NCBI GenBank assembly: GCA_038750655.1
Contig: JBCDGZ010000013.1
Coordinates: forward strand, 1-64,000
Origin: JBCDGZ01 sp038750655
GTDB lineage: Bacteria > Bacteroidota > Bacteroidia > Chitinophagales > Saprospiraceae
Direction of reading: 5' to 3'
DNA: 64,000 nucleotides
Numbering within the stretch: position 1 is the first letter of the stretch; each line of letters begins with the position of its first letter. The notes under the pieces were generated by a model. That model searched no databases, had not been told where the DNA came from, and was given only the letters and a program-made list of their open reading frames with translations. Below are positions 36,285 through 45,800 of this stretch, piece after piece. The translations under genes were made by a program, and so were the position numbers.

Positions 36285-36934
36285 GCTTTTTCGCCGACGT
36301 ATATAAAATACTCCCAGATACCCATATATGCCTTTTTGACCCGGGCTGTCCGCGTCGTAAAGAGCCGTTTCAACTCTGGGAGGACGTGGGCATCCATCCG
36401 AACGTGATGGTTGCCCATGTGATTTTTAAAGAAGCGTAGCCGAGAGTTATGGAAGTCGACAACCATAATTTTTCCACCTTTGGGCAGGTCTTGATGGGCT
36501 TTGGCCAGGAGGTCTTTCCACTGGGGGTTGATCATGGTCAGGGCGTAGGAAAAGAGGATGATGTCGGGAGGCGTTGCCCGGAGGATTTGGGATTCCAGAT
36601 CGTATGCCTGGTGGTAGAAAATTTTGGTATTGGGGAAATGCAGCAGCTTCTCCCGCGCTTGATCCAGCATGTCGGCAGAGACGTCGACACCGATGAGGCT
36701 GGCTTGGGGGTAGGCCCGGGCGATATGATCGAGGTTGAAGCCGGTACCGCAGCCAATCTCGGCGAGGCGGAAGACCTCTTGGGCAGTGAAGGGAATGTGT
36801 TGGAGTATACCCAATCGTCCGAAGAGGAAGGCCCAGCGCGTCGTATCGTAAATGCGGGACTGGAATTGGTAGTAATTCTTGATTCGCTGCTGCTGTTCTA
36901 ATGCAGTCTCCGCTGCTTGTTGTTCCGTATTCAA
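36281..36934 (-). CDS. btaB: BtaB-like SAM methyltransferase
   Basis: A 217-residue class I methyltransferase with the SAM loop AEIGCGTGFNLDHIA, then LIGVDVSADMLDQAREKL and FSYALTMINPQWKDLL. The adjacent upstream gene is btaA-like, and the gap is ten bases, so this is most likely the N-methyltransferase that converts diacylglyceryl-homoserine to the betaine lipid DGTS. The gene symbol rests on that context; sequence alone shows only a small-molecule methyltransferase. The start appears to be TTG at 36934, as no ATG lies before the SAM site. Confidence 0.78.
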   Translation of the reverse strand: MNTEQQAAETALEQQQRIKNYYQFQSRIYDTTRWAFLFGRLGILQHIPFTAQEVFRLAEIGCGTGFNLDHIARAYPQASLIGVDVSADMLDQAREKLLHFPNTKIFYHQAYDLESQILRATPPDIILFSYALTMINPQWKDLLAKAHQDLPKGGKIMVVDFHNSRLRFFKNHMGNHHVRMDAHVLPELKRLFTTRTARVKKAYMGIWEYFIYVGEKA

Positions 36935-36944
36935 AATAGAGGAT

Positions 36945-38135
36945 TCAGAGGTTGAAGGAAGAGTTAATGATACCCAAATAAGTGCTGGCGTAGGTACCTA
37001 CGCGATCTTGCCGGTGAATGCGTTCGCACAGTTCTTTTTGGAAGGTGACCCGTTCTTTGACGAAGTCGGGGAAGAAGTCGACTTCCTTGGCGGCAGAGCG
37101 CAGTAGGATTTTAGTCCCTTTCCGACTATTTTGCAAAATCAACCTCCACTCCTCTTCCAATGCCTCGACGTTGTTTTCCGCCAGCCAATCTTGGTGGTCC
37201 AGCAGGACATAGTGAGAATATTGGCCAGGATTGGTCCTGAGAAATTCGCTGATGGTGCTGGTATTGGTATTGATCTTATCAATATTATTTTGGATGGTCT
37301 CGAAGTTTTCCTCCTTGAGGTAGTCAGGACAGCAATCCTCCGTGTAATTGCCATTAAAATACAACTGCCAAAAGTAGTTTTCCCGGGCGGGCAATGTCGT
37401 GAAGACTTGTTTCATGCAGTATTTAAGAAAATCCATCGTCCCATTCTCATACTTCGTCACATAGAGCTGCTGCTGACTTTTGGGTACGCCCGCCAGGCTC
37501 AATATCAAATGGCGATTAATCACCCAGCCCAACTGCTTGGACCAGATCTGTTGGTCAATTTGTTGGTAAATAGAGGCCTGCTGCTCCAATGAGGTCGCCG
37601 CAAAACATTGCTCAATGCTGCTACGCAACTGTTTTTTCATCTTAAAATAACGCCCCATTGACCAAGCCAGAAAACCAGAGGTGCCGTGGAAATAGAAGGA
37701 CTTCCGCATACCTTTTCCACTAAAATAATAGATGTGACGATCCCAGTATTCCTGGGCATACTCAGGAAGGAGATAGCGCAGATAGCGACGATAAAAGGAC
37801 TTCATCCCCTTCAATCGGCCTTTGCCAAAGCATTCGAACAGAAAATTGTAGGCATCAACCTTGTAAAACACCCGCTTTAATTCCAACAGCGCATTCTGTC
37901 GGGCGTTCATATCTATACAGTTGATCTTAGCTGGCTCGTCGAGCAAGTACGCCAAGGCGTTACAACCGGCACTAGTGATCATCACAATCTCGCTGTCCTT
38001 GTCCAATTGCAACAGCTCCCGATCACAACGGGGATCTTCCCAACAAGTATTATAAACCAAATTATTTCCCTGAATACGGCGAAAAAGCCAATTCTGACCG
38101 CGTTTGGTCAAGCCGAGGGACTTGTTGTTTTTCAT
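36945..38135 (-). CDS. btaA: BtaA-like 3-amino-3-carboxypropyl transferase
   Basis: A 396-residue DUF3419-family protein. BtaA moves the 3-amino-3-carboxypropyl group of S-adenosylmethionine to diacylglycerol, the first step in making the phosphorus-free lipid DGTS. Family hallmarks are YNTCWEDPRCDRELL near the N-terminus, ITSAGCNALAYLL, and CIDMNARQNALLELK; the C-terminal half has VLLDHQDWLAENN and LLRSAAKEVDF. The length matches BtaA (about 400). It forms a two-gene operon with the methyltransferase. No phosphate box was recognised upstream. Confidence 0.85.
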   Translation of the reverse strand: MKNNKSLGLTKRGQNWLFRRIQGNNLVYNTCWEDPRCDRELLQLDKDSEIVMITSAGCNALAYLLDEPAKINCIDMNARQNALLELKRVFYKVDAYNFLFECFGKGRLKGMKSFYRRYLRYLLPEYAQEYWDRHIYYFSGKGMRKSFYFHGTSGFLAWSMGRYFKMKKQLRSSIEQCFAATSLEQQASIYQQIDQQIWSKQLGWVINRHLILSLAGVPKSQQQLYVTKYENGTMDFLKYCMKQVFTTLPARENYFWQLYFNGNYTEDCCPDYLKEENFETIQNNIDKINTNTSTISEFLRTNPGQYSHYVLLDHQDWLAENNVEALEEEWRLILQNSRKGTKILLRSAAKEVDFFPDFVKERVTFQKELCERIHRQDRVGTYASTYLGIINSSFNL

Positions 38136-38225
38136 GTCCCCAAATGTAGCCGGCTTATTGTTCAGAAGGGGAAAATAAAGATTATCATTGACTTATCTTT
38201 TCGTTAAGTCAAACAGCAGAGAGCC

Positions 38226-38263
38226 AGTTTAGCGTAAACTCAATATTGATTTTACGCTAAACT
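38226..38263. repeat. Perfect 13-base inverted repeat
   Basis: Arms 38226-38238 (starting AGTTTAGCG) and 38251-38263 pair perfectly around a 12-base loop that itself contains the palindrome TCAATATTGA. It lies between the SCO1-like gene stop (38283) and the btaA start (38135), both on the minus strand. It may end the SCO1 transcript or be a site controlling btaA; there is no clear T run. Confidence 0.5.
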
Positions 38264-38282
38264 AATATCAATAGGTCCTTGA

Positions 38283-38921
38283 TCAGCTCTCTGGCGTCCC
38301 GCCTTTCATCTCCTTCAACAACAAGGCGACCTCCCCCATAAAGCGATCCACATCCTCCGCATCGGTTCCGTCGCAGAAAGCCCGGACATAGCGATTGGGG
38401 TCGACAAGAATCAGCCGTCCGCTGTGGTCAAAGCCCCCCGGTGCTTCTGGGTTTTCGATGGCTATGCTAAAATAATCATCGGCGATGTCGTAGATGGCGT
38501 CCTTCTCTCCGGTAACCAGGTGCCAACGCTCACTCTCAATGCCCAGCTTGTTGGCGTAATCCTTCAACCGAGGCACCGTGTCCCGAATGACATCGATGGA
38601 ATGGGAAAACAACACCAGCTGATCCTCCTGATCAAATTTTTCGTACAACCGCAGCATCTGCGCTTTCACTTTCGGGCAGATCGTCGGGCAGGAGGTGAAG
38701 AAAAAATCGGTGATATAGGCTTTATTATTAAAGGTGGCGTTGGTAATGGTCTGACTGTCCTGATTGATGAAACTAAAATCGGGAATCTTGTGGTAAACCG
38801 TATCGCCGTTGACTACATCGCGGTTGCCCAGGATCGGAAGGGTATCAGATTGAACGGGCGGGGTCGCGGGCTGGCAGGCAGCCAGCAAGCTGATGATCGC
38901 GAAAAAAAATACAATTCTCAT
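38283..38921 (-). CDS. SCO1/SenC-family lipoprotein
   Basis: A 212-residue thioredoxin-fold protein anchored as a lipoprotein (ISLLAAC). It has the copper-binding/redox motif CxxxC at Cys78 and Cys82 (TSCPTICPKV) and the distal His166 (FDHSGRLILVDP), the three Cu ligands of Sco proteins. It probably delivers copper to, or reduces thiols of, cytochrome c oxidase. Genes for the oxidase are not in the window. Two small envelope proteins lie upstream on the same strand. Confidence 0.92.
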   Translation of the reverse strand: MRIVFFFAIISLLAACQPATPPVQSDTLPILGNRDVVNGDTVYHKIPDFSFINQDSQTITNATFNNKAYITDFFFTSCPTICPKVKAQMLRLYEKFDQEDQLVLFSHSIDVIRDTVPRLKDYANKLGIESERWHLVTGEKDAIYDIADDYFSIAIENPEAPGGFDHSGRLILVDPNRYVRAFCDGTDAEDVDRFMGEVALLLKEMKGGTPES

Positions 38922-38955
38922 ATGATTTAGTGGATTAAGGTTGATTAATGGGTAT

Positions 38956-39354
38956 TTAATTAGCAGCCGTTTTCAGTAAGGCCTCCCCCTCTTGCATACT
39001 CTCCAACATCAGACGTTTGACCTCATCGATTTTGACCTTTTCCTCCTCCAAATATTTGAGGGCCGCCCCTTCTTCCAATTCCTTAACATCACTCATGGAT
39101 TTCATATTATGCATCCAGTCCCACATGGCTTTATCAGCATCTTCCAACTTAACAATCGCTGCTTCGATGCTGGGGTTTTTATCCAAAGTCTTGAGCTTCT
39201 TTTTAATCTTAGTCATATCGCCCATCTTGGGCATGACCTCATCGTGGACCACCATCACTTCGTCCCACAAGGCTTGGACGGGCGCGCTGGCAGGTTGACA
39301 AGAAAAAAGGAATAAACTTAACATGGCCGTACAGCCTATAATTCTAAAAAACAT
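38956..39354 (-). CDS. Small helical lipoprotein
   Basis: A 132-residue lipoprotein with signal peptide ending LFLFSC (Cys19), then an almost wholly helical body rich in Lys, Glu and Met (for example DEVMPKMGDMTKIKKKL). No family is recognised. It lies 34 bases upstream of the SCO1-like gene on the same strand. Its Met content (MGDM, MWDWMHNMKSM) and the neighbour suggest, weakly, a metal or copper connection. Confidence 0.65.
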   Translation of the reverse strand: MFFRIIGCTAMLSLFLFSCQPASAPVQALWDEVMVVHDEVMPKMGDMTKIKKKLKTLDKNPSIEAAIVKLEDADKAMWDWMHNMKSMSDVKELEEGAALKYLEEEKVKIDEVKRLMLESMQEGEALLKTAAN

Positions 39355-39442
39355 GATTACTATTTTTATTAGGAATGATTAAATGATTAGCGAGGCCCTG
39401 TAGGGCCTGCGATGATTTAAAGCGGTCTATTGAACAGGAAAA

Positions 39443-39814
39443 TTAGGCCAGTGATTGCGGTGGGTGAAAGATTCGATGAACGTACAACAGGCCTTCGGCA
39501 TCTTGAAAGGCGGGCATTGAGCGAGCAGAAGCCTCTTCCAGACCGAAATTCAAGCCCTCCTGACCTTCGCAAAACAAAAACACAGGCAGCTTCTCTACGT
39601 TAACGGGCAAGGCCGTTGCATCGCTTTGTCGTTGGGCGATAATTTCTTGGATGTAGCATTTGCCGTAGCAGTCCAATTCCGGTTGGTAGAGATTGATGCA
39701 GTGCTCTTGGGTCAGCTGTTTTTTTTGTATCTGGTAAAAAGTGAACAGCAGGCTCAAGTGGAAAACGGGAGCCAATAGGAGCAAACAGAGCGATATGATG
39801 CTGATTCTTTTCAC
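39443..39814 (-). CDS. Small cysteine-containing membrane protein
   Basis: A 123-residue protein with one N-terminal transmembrane segment (5-26) and the motif HCINLYQPELDCYGKCYIQE. Proteins with C-x-N-x(4)-PEL-x-C-x-GKC recur in Bacteroidota beside copper-handling and SCO-type genes, from memory of the pattern; their function is unknown. The three cysteines may bind metal or exchange disulfides. The start is GTG at 39814. A TATCTTTG element sits only 7-14 bases upstream. Confidence 0.65.
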   Translation of the reverse strand: MKRISIISLCLLLLAPVFHLSLLFTFYQIQKKQLTQEHCINLYQPELDCYGKCYIQEIIAQRQSDATALPVNVEKLPVFLFCEGQEGLNFGLEEASARSMPAFQDAEGLLYVHRIFHPPQSLA

Positions 39815-39820
39815 GCCTTA

Positions 39821-39828
39821 CAAAGATA
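39821..39828 (-). promoter_or_regulatory. Candidate -7 element, very short leader
   Basis: TATCTTTG on the minus strand fits TAnnTTTG but ends seven bases before the GTG at 39814, so the transcript would be nearly leaderless. No -33 box at 19 bases is seen. Confidence 0.3.
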
Positions 39829-39875
39829 ACAGATAATCTGGGAGAATGTTAAGGGTAGCCCCAAAATAGCCTCCC

Positions 39876-42800
39876 CTACTTCCCGACAATCGGATGACCC
39901 TTCAGCTCCAAAATACACCGAGGCGCAATGGTGTGTAAGTACCGAACATTTTTGGCCTGATAACTTTCGACCACCATCTTGCTGTGCCCGTATTCGGCTT
40001 TCTTTTGGTAGGCCGCAAAACCCTGATTACAATCCTTGAGCGAGATGGATTCGATGAACAGGTGCGATAAATCTTTTGCCGCTGCCCCTATCGTGGCCCC
40101 ATCTATCCGAATTTGATCAGCAAAAACATTGGACTCCTCTCCTACACTCAGCCCCTTGTCACCGCAACGTACATAATTGCAGTGCTTAACCTGGATCCGA
40201 CTGCCCGAGAAATCCGTCCCATCATTGCCTATATCGATAAAGTTGGAATTGACAATCGTCCCTTTGCAGAAATCGGCATCAAAGCCATCAAAAGGGGTGT
40301 TTTGAATGAGTAGCGCGTCAGCCTCGAATTCGGAGCGGATAATATTGAGGGCATCTTCACAATGATTATCGCGGATAACACAGTTGCGAATGACCACATC
40401 CGACTCATAGAAGGTCACGGCCCCAGTGAGGGTCCAGCCGTCTTTATTCAAGGTGTTCAGGTCTTTAAAGATGCAGTAGTCGAGGCTGGATGGCCCCCCA
40501 GCTTGCAAGACCGTAAACCCTTGGGCACTGTCATCCGAAGAGCTGATCAGCACAGGTTCTTCGCTATTGCCCAGCAGGCGCACCGGCGAACGGCTCAGTA
40601 CCTTCGCTCCTCCGACAATATCAATGCTCGTCCCGGCGTCGATATACAGCTCATAGCCCTCCGGGATCAGCCAATCCTGGTCAAGCGTATACTCCCCCTT
40701 GCGCAAGCGCAAACGCTGCCCCTCTTTCTCCAAGGGCAAACTGCATTTCAGCAGCTTAGGGTTGAAGTGGTCCGCCTTCAGCAGCTGTCCGTCCTTCGGC
40801 CCCCAAGGGCGAATGGTGGTGCTGTATATTGTATCCAGGCCAAAGGGCTTATAGAAAACATAGCGGCTGTCTAAAGGGGCCTTGACAAAGCGGTAGGCCC
40901 GAGGGTCACCCAGGTAGTAGGCGGGCAGGGCCAGGCTCTGCTCCAGCGAATCCCTGAGTCTTTTAGCATTGCGTCCAAAACCGACGACCTCTAGGGGCAG
41001 TTCATGCAGGTTGCTCAGCTGTAGCTGCTGCCCTAGCTTAGGATGGGGCGACCAGCTGGCCTCTACAGAGTGATTGTTGTAGGGCAAAAGCTTTTCCTGT
41101 ATTTTCTTTGAGCGATTCAGAATCTCTGCTTTCGTAATTCGAAGCTTGGGGAACTCTAGCCGCAAATAATCAAGGCGCCCCTTCATGCCATTCCAGGACT
41201 CATCTAGAAAAGCGCCCATATACTCCGGAGAAGAGTACTTATATAAATGCTTCATGTATTCACGTATAAACTCCTCGTCTTCAAACAGTTTCCGTATAGC
41301 ACCCAGTTCTCCTACATTACCATCCTCAATCCTGGTCTTGGCAATCGAAAAGAGCTTGTAATTCCAGGGACGATTGCTAAACCCGTCGTAGCCAATAGGT
41401 TCTAATCGGGAAAGCACTGGATTGTAATAAAACCGTTGATTATGCCAGAAGACCCCGTGATGGGCTCCCATAACATCGGTGATGGCATAGTAGCGAGCCG
41501 TGCGAGTAAGGTCAAAAATCTCGCTAGCGGCCTTGCTGCCTTGCTGGTACTCGTAAAGTAGGTTTTGAGCAATATCGAACTGTGCTTTCAGATTAGGGCT
41601 GTTGAGCGTGCGTTTGCCCTTGAAAGGTTCGATGTCTGAATTGACCATCTCCGCAATGGCTGGTAAGTCAATATTGCTCAAACCAGTGCCTTGCACCTGT
41701 CGGATCCGCGCTTCCCAAAGCGCCTCTTCTGTCATTCGAATGATGGGGCCTTCACGGCGGGAGCGGTACTCCAACAGTTGTTTATCAAAATGTTCCTCGT
41801 AGGCATAAATCCCCAGCGCTTTACCATTGAATCTCAGGTCGACGAAGTCATAGCGGGTGGTCAAGACATCTTCGCGTTCCCAGAGCTGGTGCAGCAGCCA
41901 TTCCAGGGCAAAGAAGCGGGCTTCCGGTGTATGCATAGAAAAAGCCTTGAGGCGATTCCAGGCAAAGGGGTCTTTGACTTTAAAGCGAAACGACCATTTA
42001 TCCCCTTGCAGGTGATCCAGCCAGTCTCCCTTCAGCCGTAAGCTAACCGGAAATTCTTCCTTCCCTTCTCTCAATAAACCTTTCACCCAGCTGTCGTCAT
42101 TGGTTCGCAGCAGGCCTATTTCGTAGGCTTCATCCCGCTTTCGCACCAATTTTCGGTAGGCTTGATCCTTAATTTCCAGCTCCATTTTCCGTGGAGAGAA
42201 GTCTGGGAAAGCGATCTCGCTATCCAGCCTTTTGATTTTCATATCATCAAAATAAACCGGTGCCTTTCCTTCAGAATAGATGTAGAAGTTGAGGTAGTCC
42301 CCTTCATAATCTCCGGGCACTTGGGCTTGCATTTCCAATAACTCCCAGCCCTTGGATTCTTCTTTAACCCCACCACTGCTGTTGAGGTAAAATCCGGTGG
42401 ACTTCGGCCCCGAAATGACCAGAAAGCTACCGCCCGTTCCCTTACCTTTTCTACGCCATACGCTCAAGCGGTAAACGCCCTCAGGTTCAACATTATACAG
42501 CTTATAACTAAAGCCAAACTGCATACCGTCTGCCTTCGGCAAACGACAGGAATACTGGCCACTGAAGGCAAAGTCTTCACTTTGTTTTTCCCCGCCGCCC
42601 AGCAGCAGCCCTTCGCTGGTCACAAACTTTTGATCTTTGACCGTTTCGGCATCACAAAAAATTGCAGCATTGTTGTTGTCTACCCCACTACGCTGGGTGA
42701 TCAGCAAGTAGCCAAGGAATAGGATCAAGCTCCCCGATAGCAGCCATAGCAATATCTTTCTGGCGCTAAACCGTCTTTTGTTTTTATCCAATAACAGCAT
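39876..42800 (-). CDS. CotH-like kinase with beta-helix domain (copy 2)
   Basis: A 974-residue protein. The order is an N-terminal transmembrane segment (13-33), a jelly-roll-like domain (about 50-195) with VYRLSVWRRKGKG, a CotH-type region (about 200-570), and a C-terminal right-handed beta-helix (about 735-940) with VIRNCVIRDNHCEDALNI. CotH proteins are atypical protein kinases; here Asp442 (AITDVMGAHHG) and Asp472 (IGYDGF) sit where CotH has its catalytic and metal-binding Asp. It is 28 bases after a full-length paralogue and ends the DUF4956-CotH-CotH operon. The target protein is unknown, and the catalytic assignment is by motif only. Confidence 0.82.
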   Translation of the reverse strand: MLLLDKNKRRFSARKILLWLLSGSLILFLGYLLITQRSGVDNNNAAIFCDAETVKDQKFVTSEGLLLGGGEKQSEDFAFSGQYSCRLPKADGMQFGFSYKLYNVEPEGVYRLSVWRRKGKGTGGSFLVISGPKSTGFYLNSSGGVKEESKGWELLEMQAQVPGDYEGDYLNFYIYSEGKAPVYFDDMKIKRLDSEIAFPDFSPRKMELEIKDQAYRKLVRKRDEAYEIGLLRTNDDSWVKGLLREGKEEFPVSLRLKGDWLDHLQGDKWSFRFKVKDPFAWNRLKAFSMHTPEARFFALEWLLHQLWEREDVLTTRYDFVDLRFNGKALGIYAYEEHFDKQLLEYRSRREGPIIRMTEEALWEARIRQVQGTGLSNIDLPAIAEMVNSDIEPFKGKRTLNSPNLKAQFDIAQNLLYEYQQGSKAASEIFDLTRTARYYAITDVMGAHHGVFWHNQRFYYNPVLSRLEPIGYDGFSNRPWNYKLFSIAKTRIEDGNVGELGAIRKLFEDEEFIREYMKHLYKYSSPEYMGAFLDESWNGMKGRLDYLRLEFPKLRITKAEILNRSKKIQEKLLPYNNHSVEASWSPHPKLGQQLQLSNLHELPLEVVGFGRNAKRLRDSLEQSLALPAYYLGDPRAYRFVKAPLDSRYVFYKPFGLDTIYSTTIRPWGPKDGQLLKADHFNPKLLKCSLPLEKEGQRLRLRKGEYTLDQDWLIPEGYELYIDAGTSIDIVGGAKVLSRSPVRLLGNSEEPVLISSSDDSAQGFTVLQAGGPSSLDYCIFKDLNTLNKDGWTLTGAVTFYESDVVIRNCVIRDNHCEDALNIIRSEFEADALLIQNTPFDGFDADFCKGTIVNSNFIDIGNDGTDFSGSRIQVKHCNYVRCGDKGLSVGEESNVFADQIRIDGATIGAAAKDLSHLFIESISLKDCNQGFAAYQKKAEYGHSKMVVESYQAKNVRYLHTIAPRCILELKGHPIVGK

Positions 42801-42828
42801 AAACGATTGACCGTTATGATTAAAAAAT

Positions 42829-45800
42829 CTAGCCTTTAATTTGTTTATCTACTAATTGTAGCAAGCTATTTTCTCGTATATTATAGAGGCGTTTTACATT
42901 ATCCGCCTCGTATTTTTTCACAATAATTTTTCCACCGCCGTATTCTGGTTTTTTCTGATAGGCGGTGAAGCCTTGGCCGCAATCCTGCAATTTGACCTCT
43001 TCGATCAGCAGGGTGGACAGGTCTTTGGAAGCCAGGGCAATCGGGGCTACTCTGATCTCTGCGGAGAGTATGGTTACATCGCTTTCTTCTCCAACGCTGA
43101 TGCCCTTGTCCTGACAGTTGTCCATCACACAATTTTCGATCATCACTATACTTCCTGAAACATCCATCCCATCGTTCGTTGTTCGCTGAAACAGACAGTT
43201 TTCCACCCTTCCCTTACAAAAGTCGGCATCCAAACCGTCGGCAAAGGTATCACTTATGACCGAACCAGAAAGCCTAAAATTGGACCGAATGATATTAAGG
43301 GCATCTTCGCAGTGGTTATTGAAAAATTCGCAGCGGCTGATTTCGACATTCGATTCGTAGAAGGTCACCGCGCCGGTGAGGGCCCAGCCCTCGCGAACCA
43401 GCGATTTGAGGTCTTCGAAGCGTACGTAGTGCAGCCGTGATTGGTCGGACGCGCCGAGGACGGTGAAGCCAGCGGCACTCTGATCGCTAGAGGTGATCCG
43501 AATGGGCTGCTCTTCGTTGCCGCGCATAACAACCGGGGAATAGGATAAAAATAGGGCTTTGTCGACAAAATCCAGCTCTGCACCAGCCTCGAAGATGACT
43601 CGGTAGCCTTCGGGTACGACGATGGGGGCATCGATGCGGTGTTGGCCTTTGCGGAAGTAGACTTCGCCAGTACCGAGCTGGTAGGCCCCTCCGGCTTTTA
43701 ATGGATAGCGTTGTACTAGCTGCTGTCCGGGTGTTTGGGCGTAGGGAGCTTTCCAGGGACGTATTTGATGGTGAAAGATGGTATCGATGCCTAAGGGACG
43801 AAGGAAGAGGTACTGGCTATTGGCGGGTAAAGTCAATGTTTGGAAGTTGAGGAATTCCTGGTCGTGGTAGGGCTGCCAGAGTATGCTGCGATTCAGGGAA
43901 TCCAGGGGTAGCCCCCGACTGCCGTAGGCTTCGGTGATTGAATTGACCAAGCGAGGCATGAAGCCTTCGAGCAGCAGCGGCTGGTGCAGCGTATCGCTGA
44001 TCTTATCCGCCCGAGTGCCGTAGCCAATCACCTCGACAGGGAGGCTGTGGGTATTGGCAATTTGCAGCGCCTGGTCCAATCCGTTGTTGGTTACTTGGTA
44101 GGTGCGGAGGGAGCGATTGTTATAGGGCAATACGAGCAGGTTGGCCCGTTGGGCATTGTGCATCAATTTCTCCACATCAAAGCGATAGTCCGCAAATTCT
44201 TGCTGCAGCAGTACTTCGCGCAGGGCCAGCCCCTCCTGAATCTCTGCCATAAAAGCATCCAAATAAGCTCTCGAACTAAAGCGATAAAGATAGGCCATGT
44301 ATTGCTCCACAAAGCCCTGATCCATAAAGAATTTATCATCCAAATTGCGGCTGCCCAACTTGCGGAGGTTGAAGGCACCCTGCCCGCGAATGCTATGCCG
44401 CCGTACCGGCTCCCCACCAAAGCCATCATAAGCAATCGGCTCGATCCGGCCGGTGATCGGATTGTAATAAAACCGCTGATTATGCCAGCTCAGGCCATGC
44501 TGCGCTCCCATCACATCGCTAATGGCGTAGTAGCGCGCCATCGCATCGAGGTCAAAAATTTCATCGAGGGCCTTGAGGCCCCGGCGATACTGATCCAGTA
44601 AGGTCTGCGCCAGCTCATACTGCTGGGCCAGCACCTCAATCTGTAAAGTCTTATTCTCCTGAAAAGGAACAATCTCCGCCGTCTCCACCAGCCGTACCGA
44701 CTGCTGAATATCGTGGTCGATGCCCTCCAACTGCTTCATCTGCCGATCCATGGCCTCCCAGAACCCCTCTTCGCTGAACCGAAAGATCGGCCCTTCACGT
44801 CGGTGCCGAAATTCCAACAGGGCCTTATCAAAATGTTCCTCCAAGGCATAGACGCCCAAGGGCTTTTGGTTTAGTGCTAGGGTGACGAAGTCATAGCGCG
44901 TAGTCAAGATGTCTTCTTTGAGAAAAAACTGGTGCAACACCCATTCGAGTAAGTAATTGCGGGCTGCCGGAGTATGCAGAGAGAACACCCGCAGCCGATT
45001 CCAGCTCTGTCCGTTCCGGCATTTGACCCGAAACGACCATTTATCTTTCTTCAGATGATCCAGCCAATCGCCCTTAAGGCGCAGGGCCACCTTGGTCATA
45101 CTATCGCTCTGAGGCTGCACAATCGCTCCTTTAACCCAGTCCTCCTCCTCGCTGACCAACATACCACGTCGGCGGGCCTGGGCTTCCTTATTGCGCAACT
45201 GCTGCATCGCCTCCGGCTTCAACTCCAAATGCACCTCGCGAGGCACAAACACCTCATTATCCTTCAAATCACCCACCTTTTCAATCCGCAAATCATCAAA
45301 ATACATCACCGTCTTGCCTTGGCTGTATACATAGATACTCACCTCCTCAATCGGTTGGTAGAGCGGAATGCTAAAGTGAACCTGTACCAACTCCCAGTCG
45401 CCCTCCGAGCGCGTGGGGAAGACCGCCGAGCGATAAAAGCTTCCCTCGCCCTTTGCTGAAGCCACCAGAAAGCCATCTTCTCCGCGGCGGGCCTTATTGC
45501 GCCAAACCGAAGCCTGATACAGCTCCCCCGGCTGGGGGTTGGGCAGGCGGAAGTTGAACCCAAATTGCAGCTCCTCGCCCAAGGGCAGCTTACAACTATA
45601 GCGTCCAGCATAGGCTACCTCATCGCTTTGGTGCTTAGCTCCATCGAAGTAATAACCACCACTCAAAAATTGCTCCCCCTCCACCTCCTCTGCATGACAG
45701 AAAAATAGACTTTGGATATCAGAGGGAAGAGATACTAGCATCGCCCGCCGATTGGGCCAGAACAACCAAAGCAACAAAAGCAGCACTAGCCCAGCGAGTA

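Noticed and set aside
39393..39408. AGGCCC-TGTA-GGGCCT hairpin between two small lipoprotein-type genes
   Set aside because: Only six pairs, no T run, and in a gap of less than 90 bases; too weak to call as a terminator.
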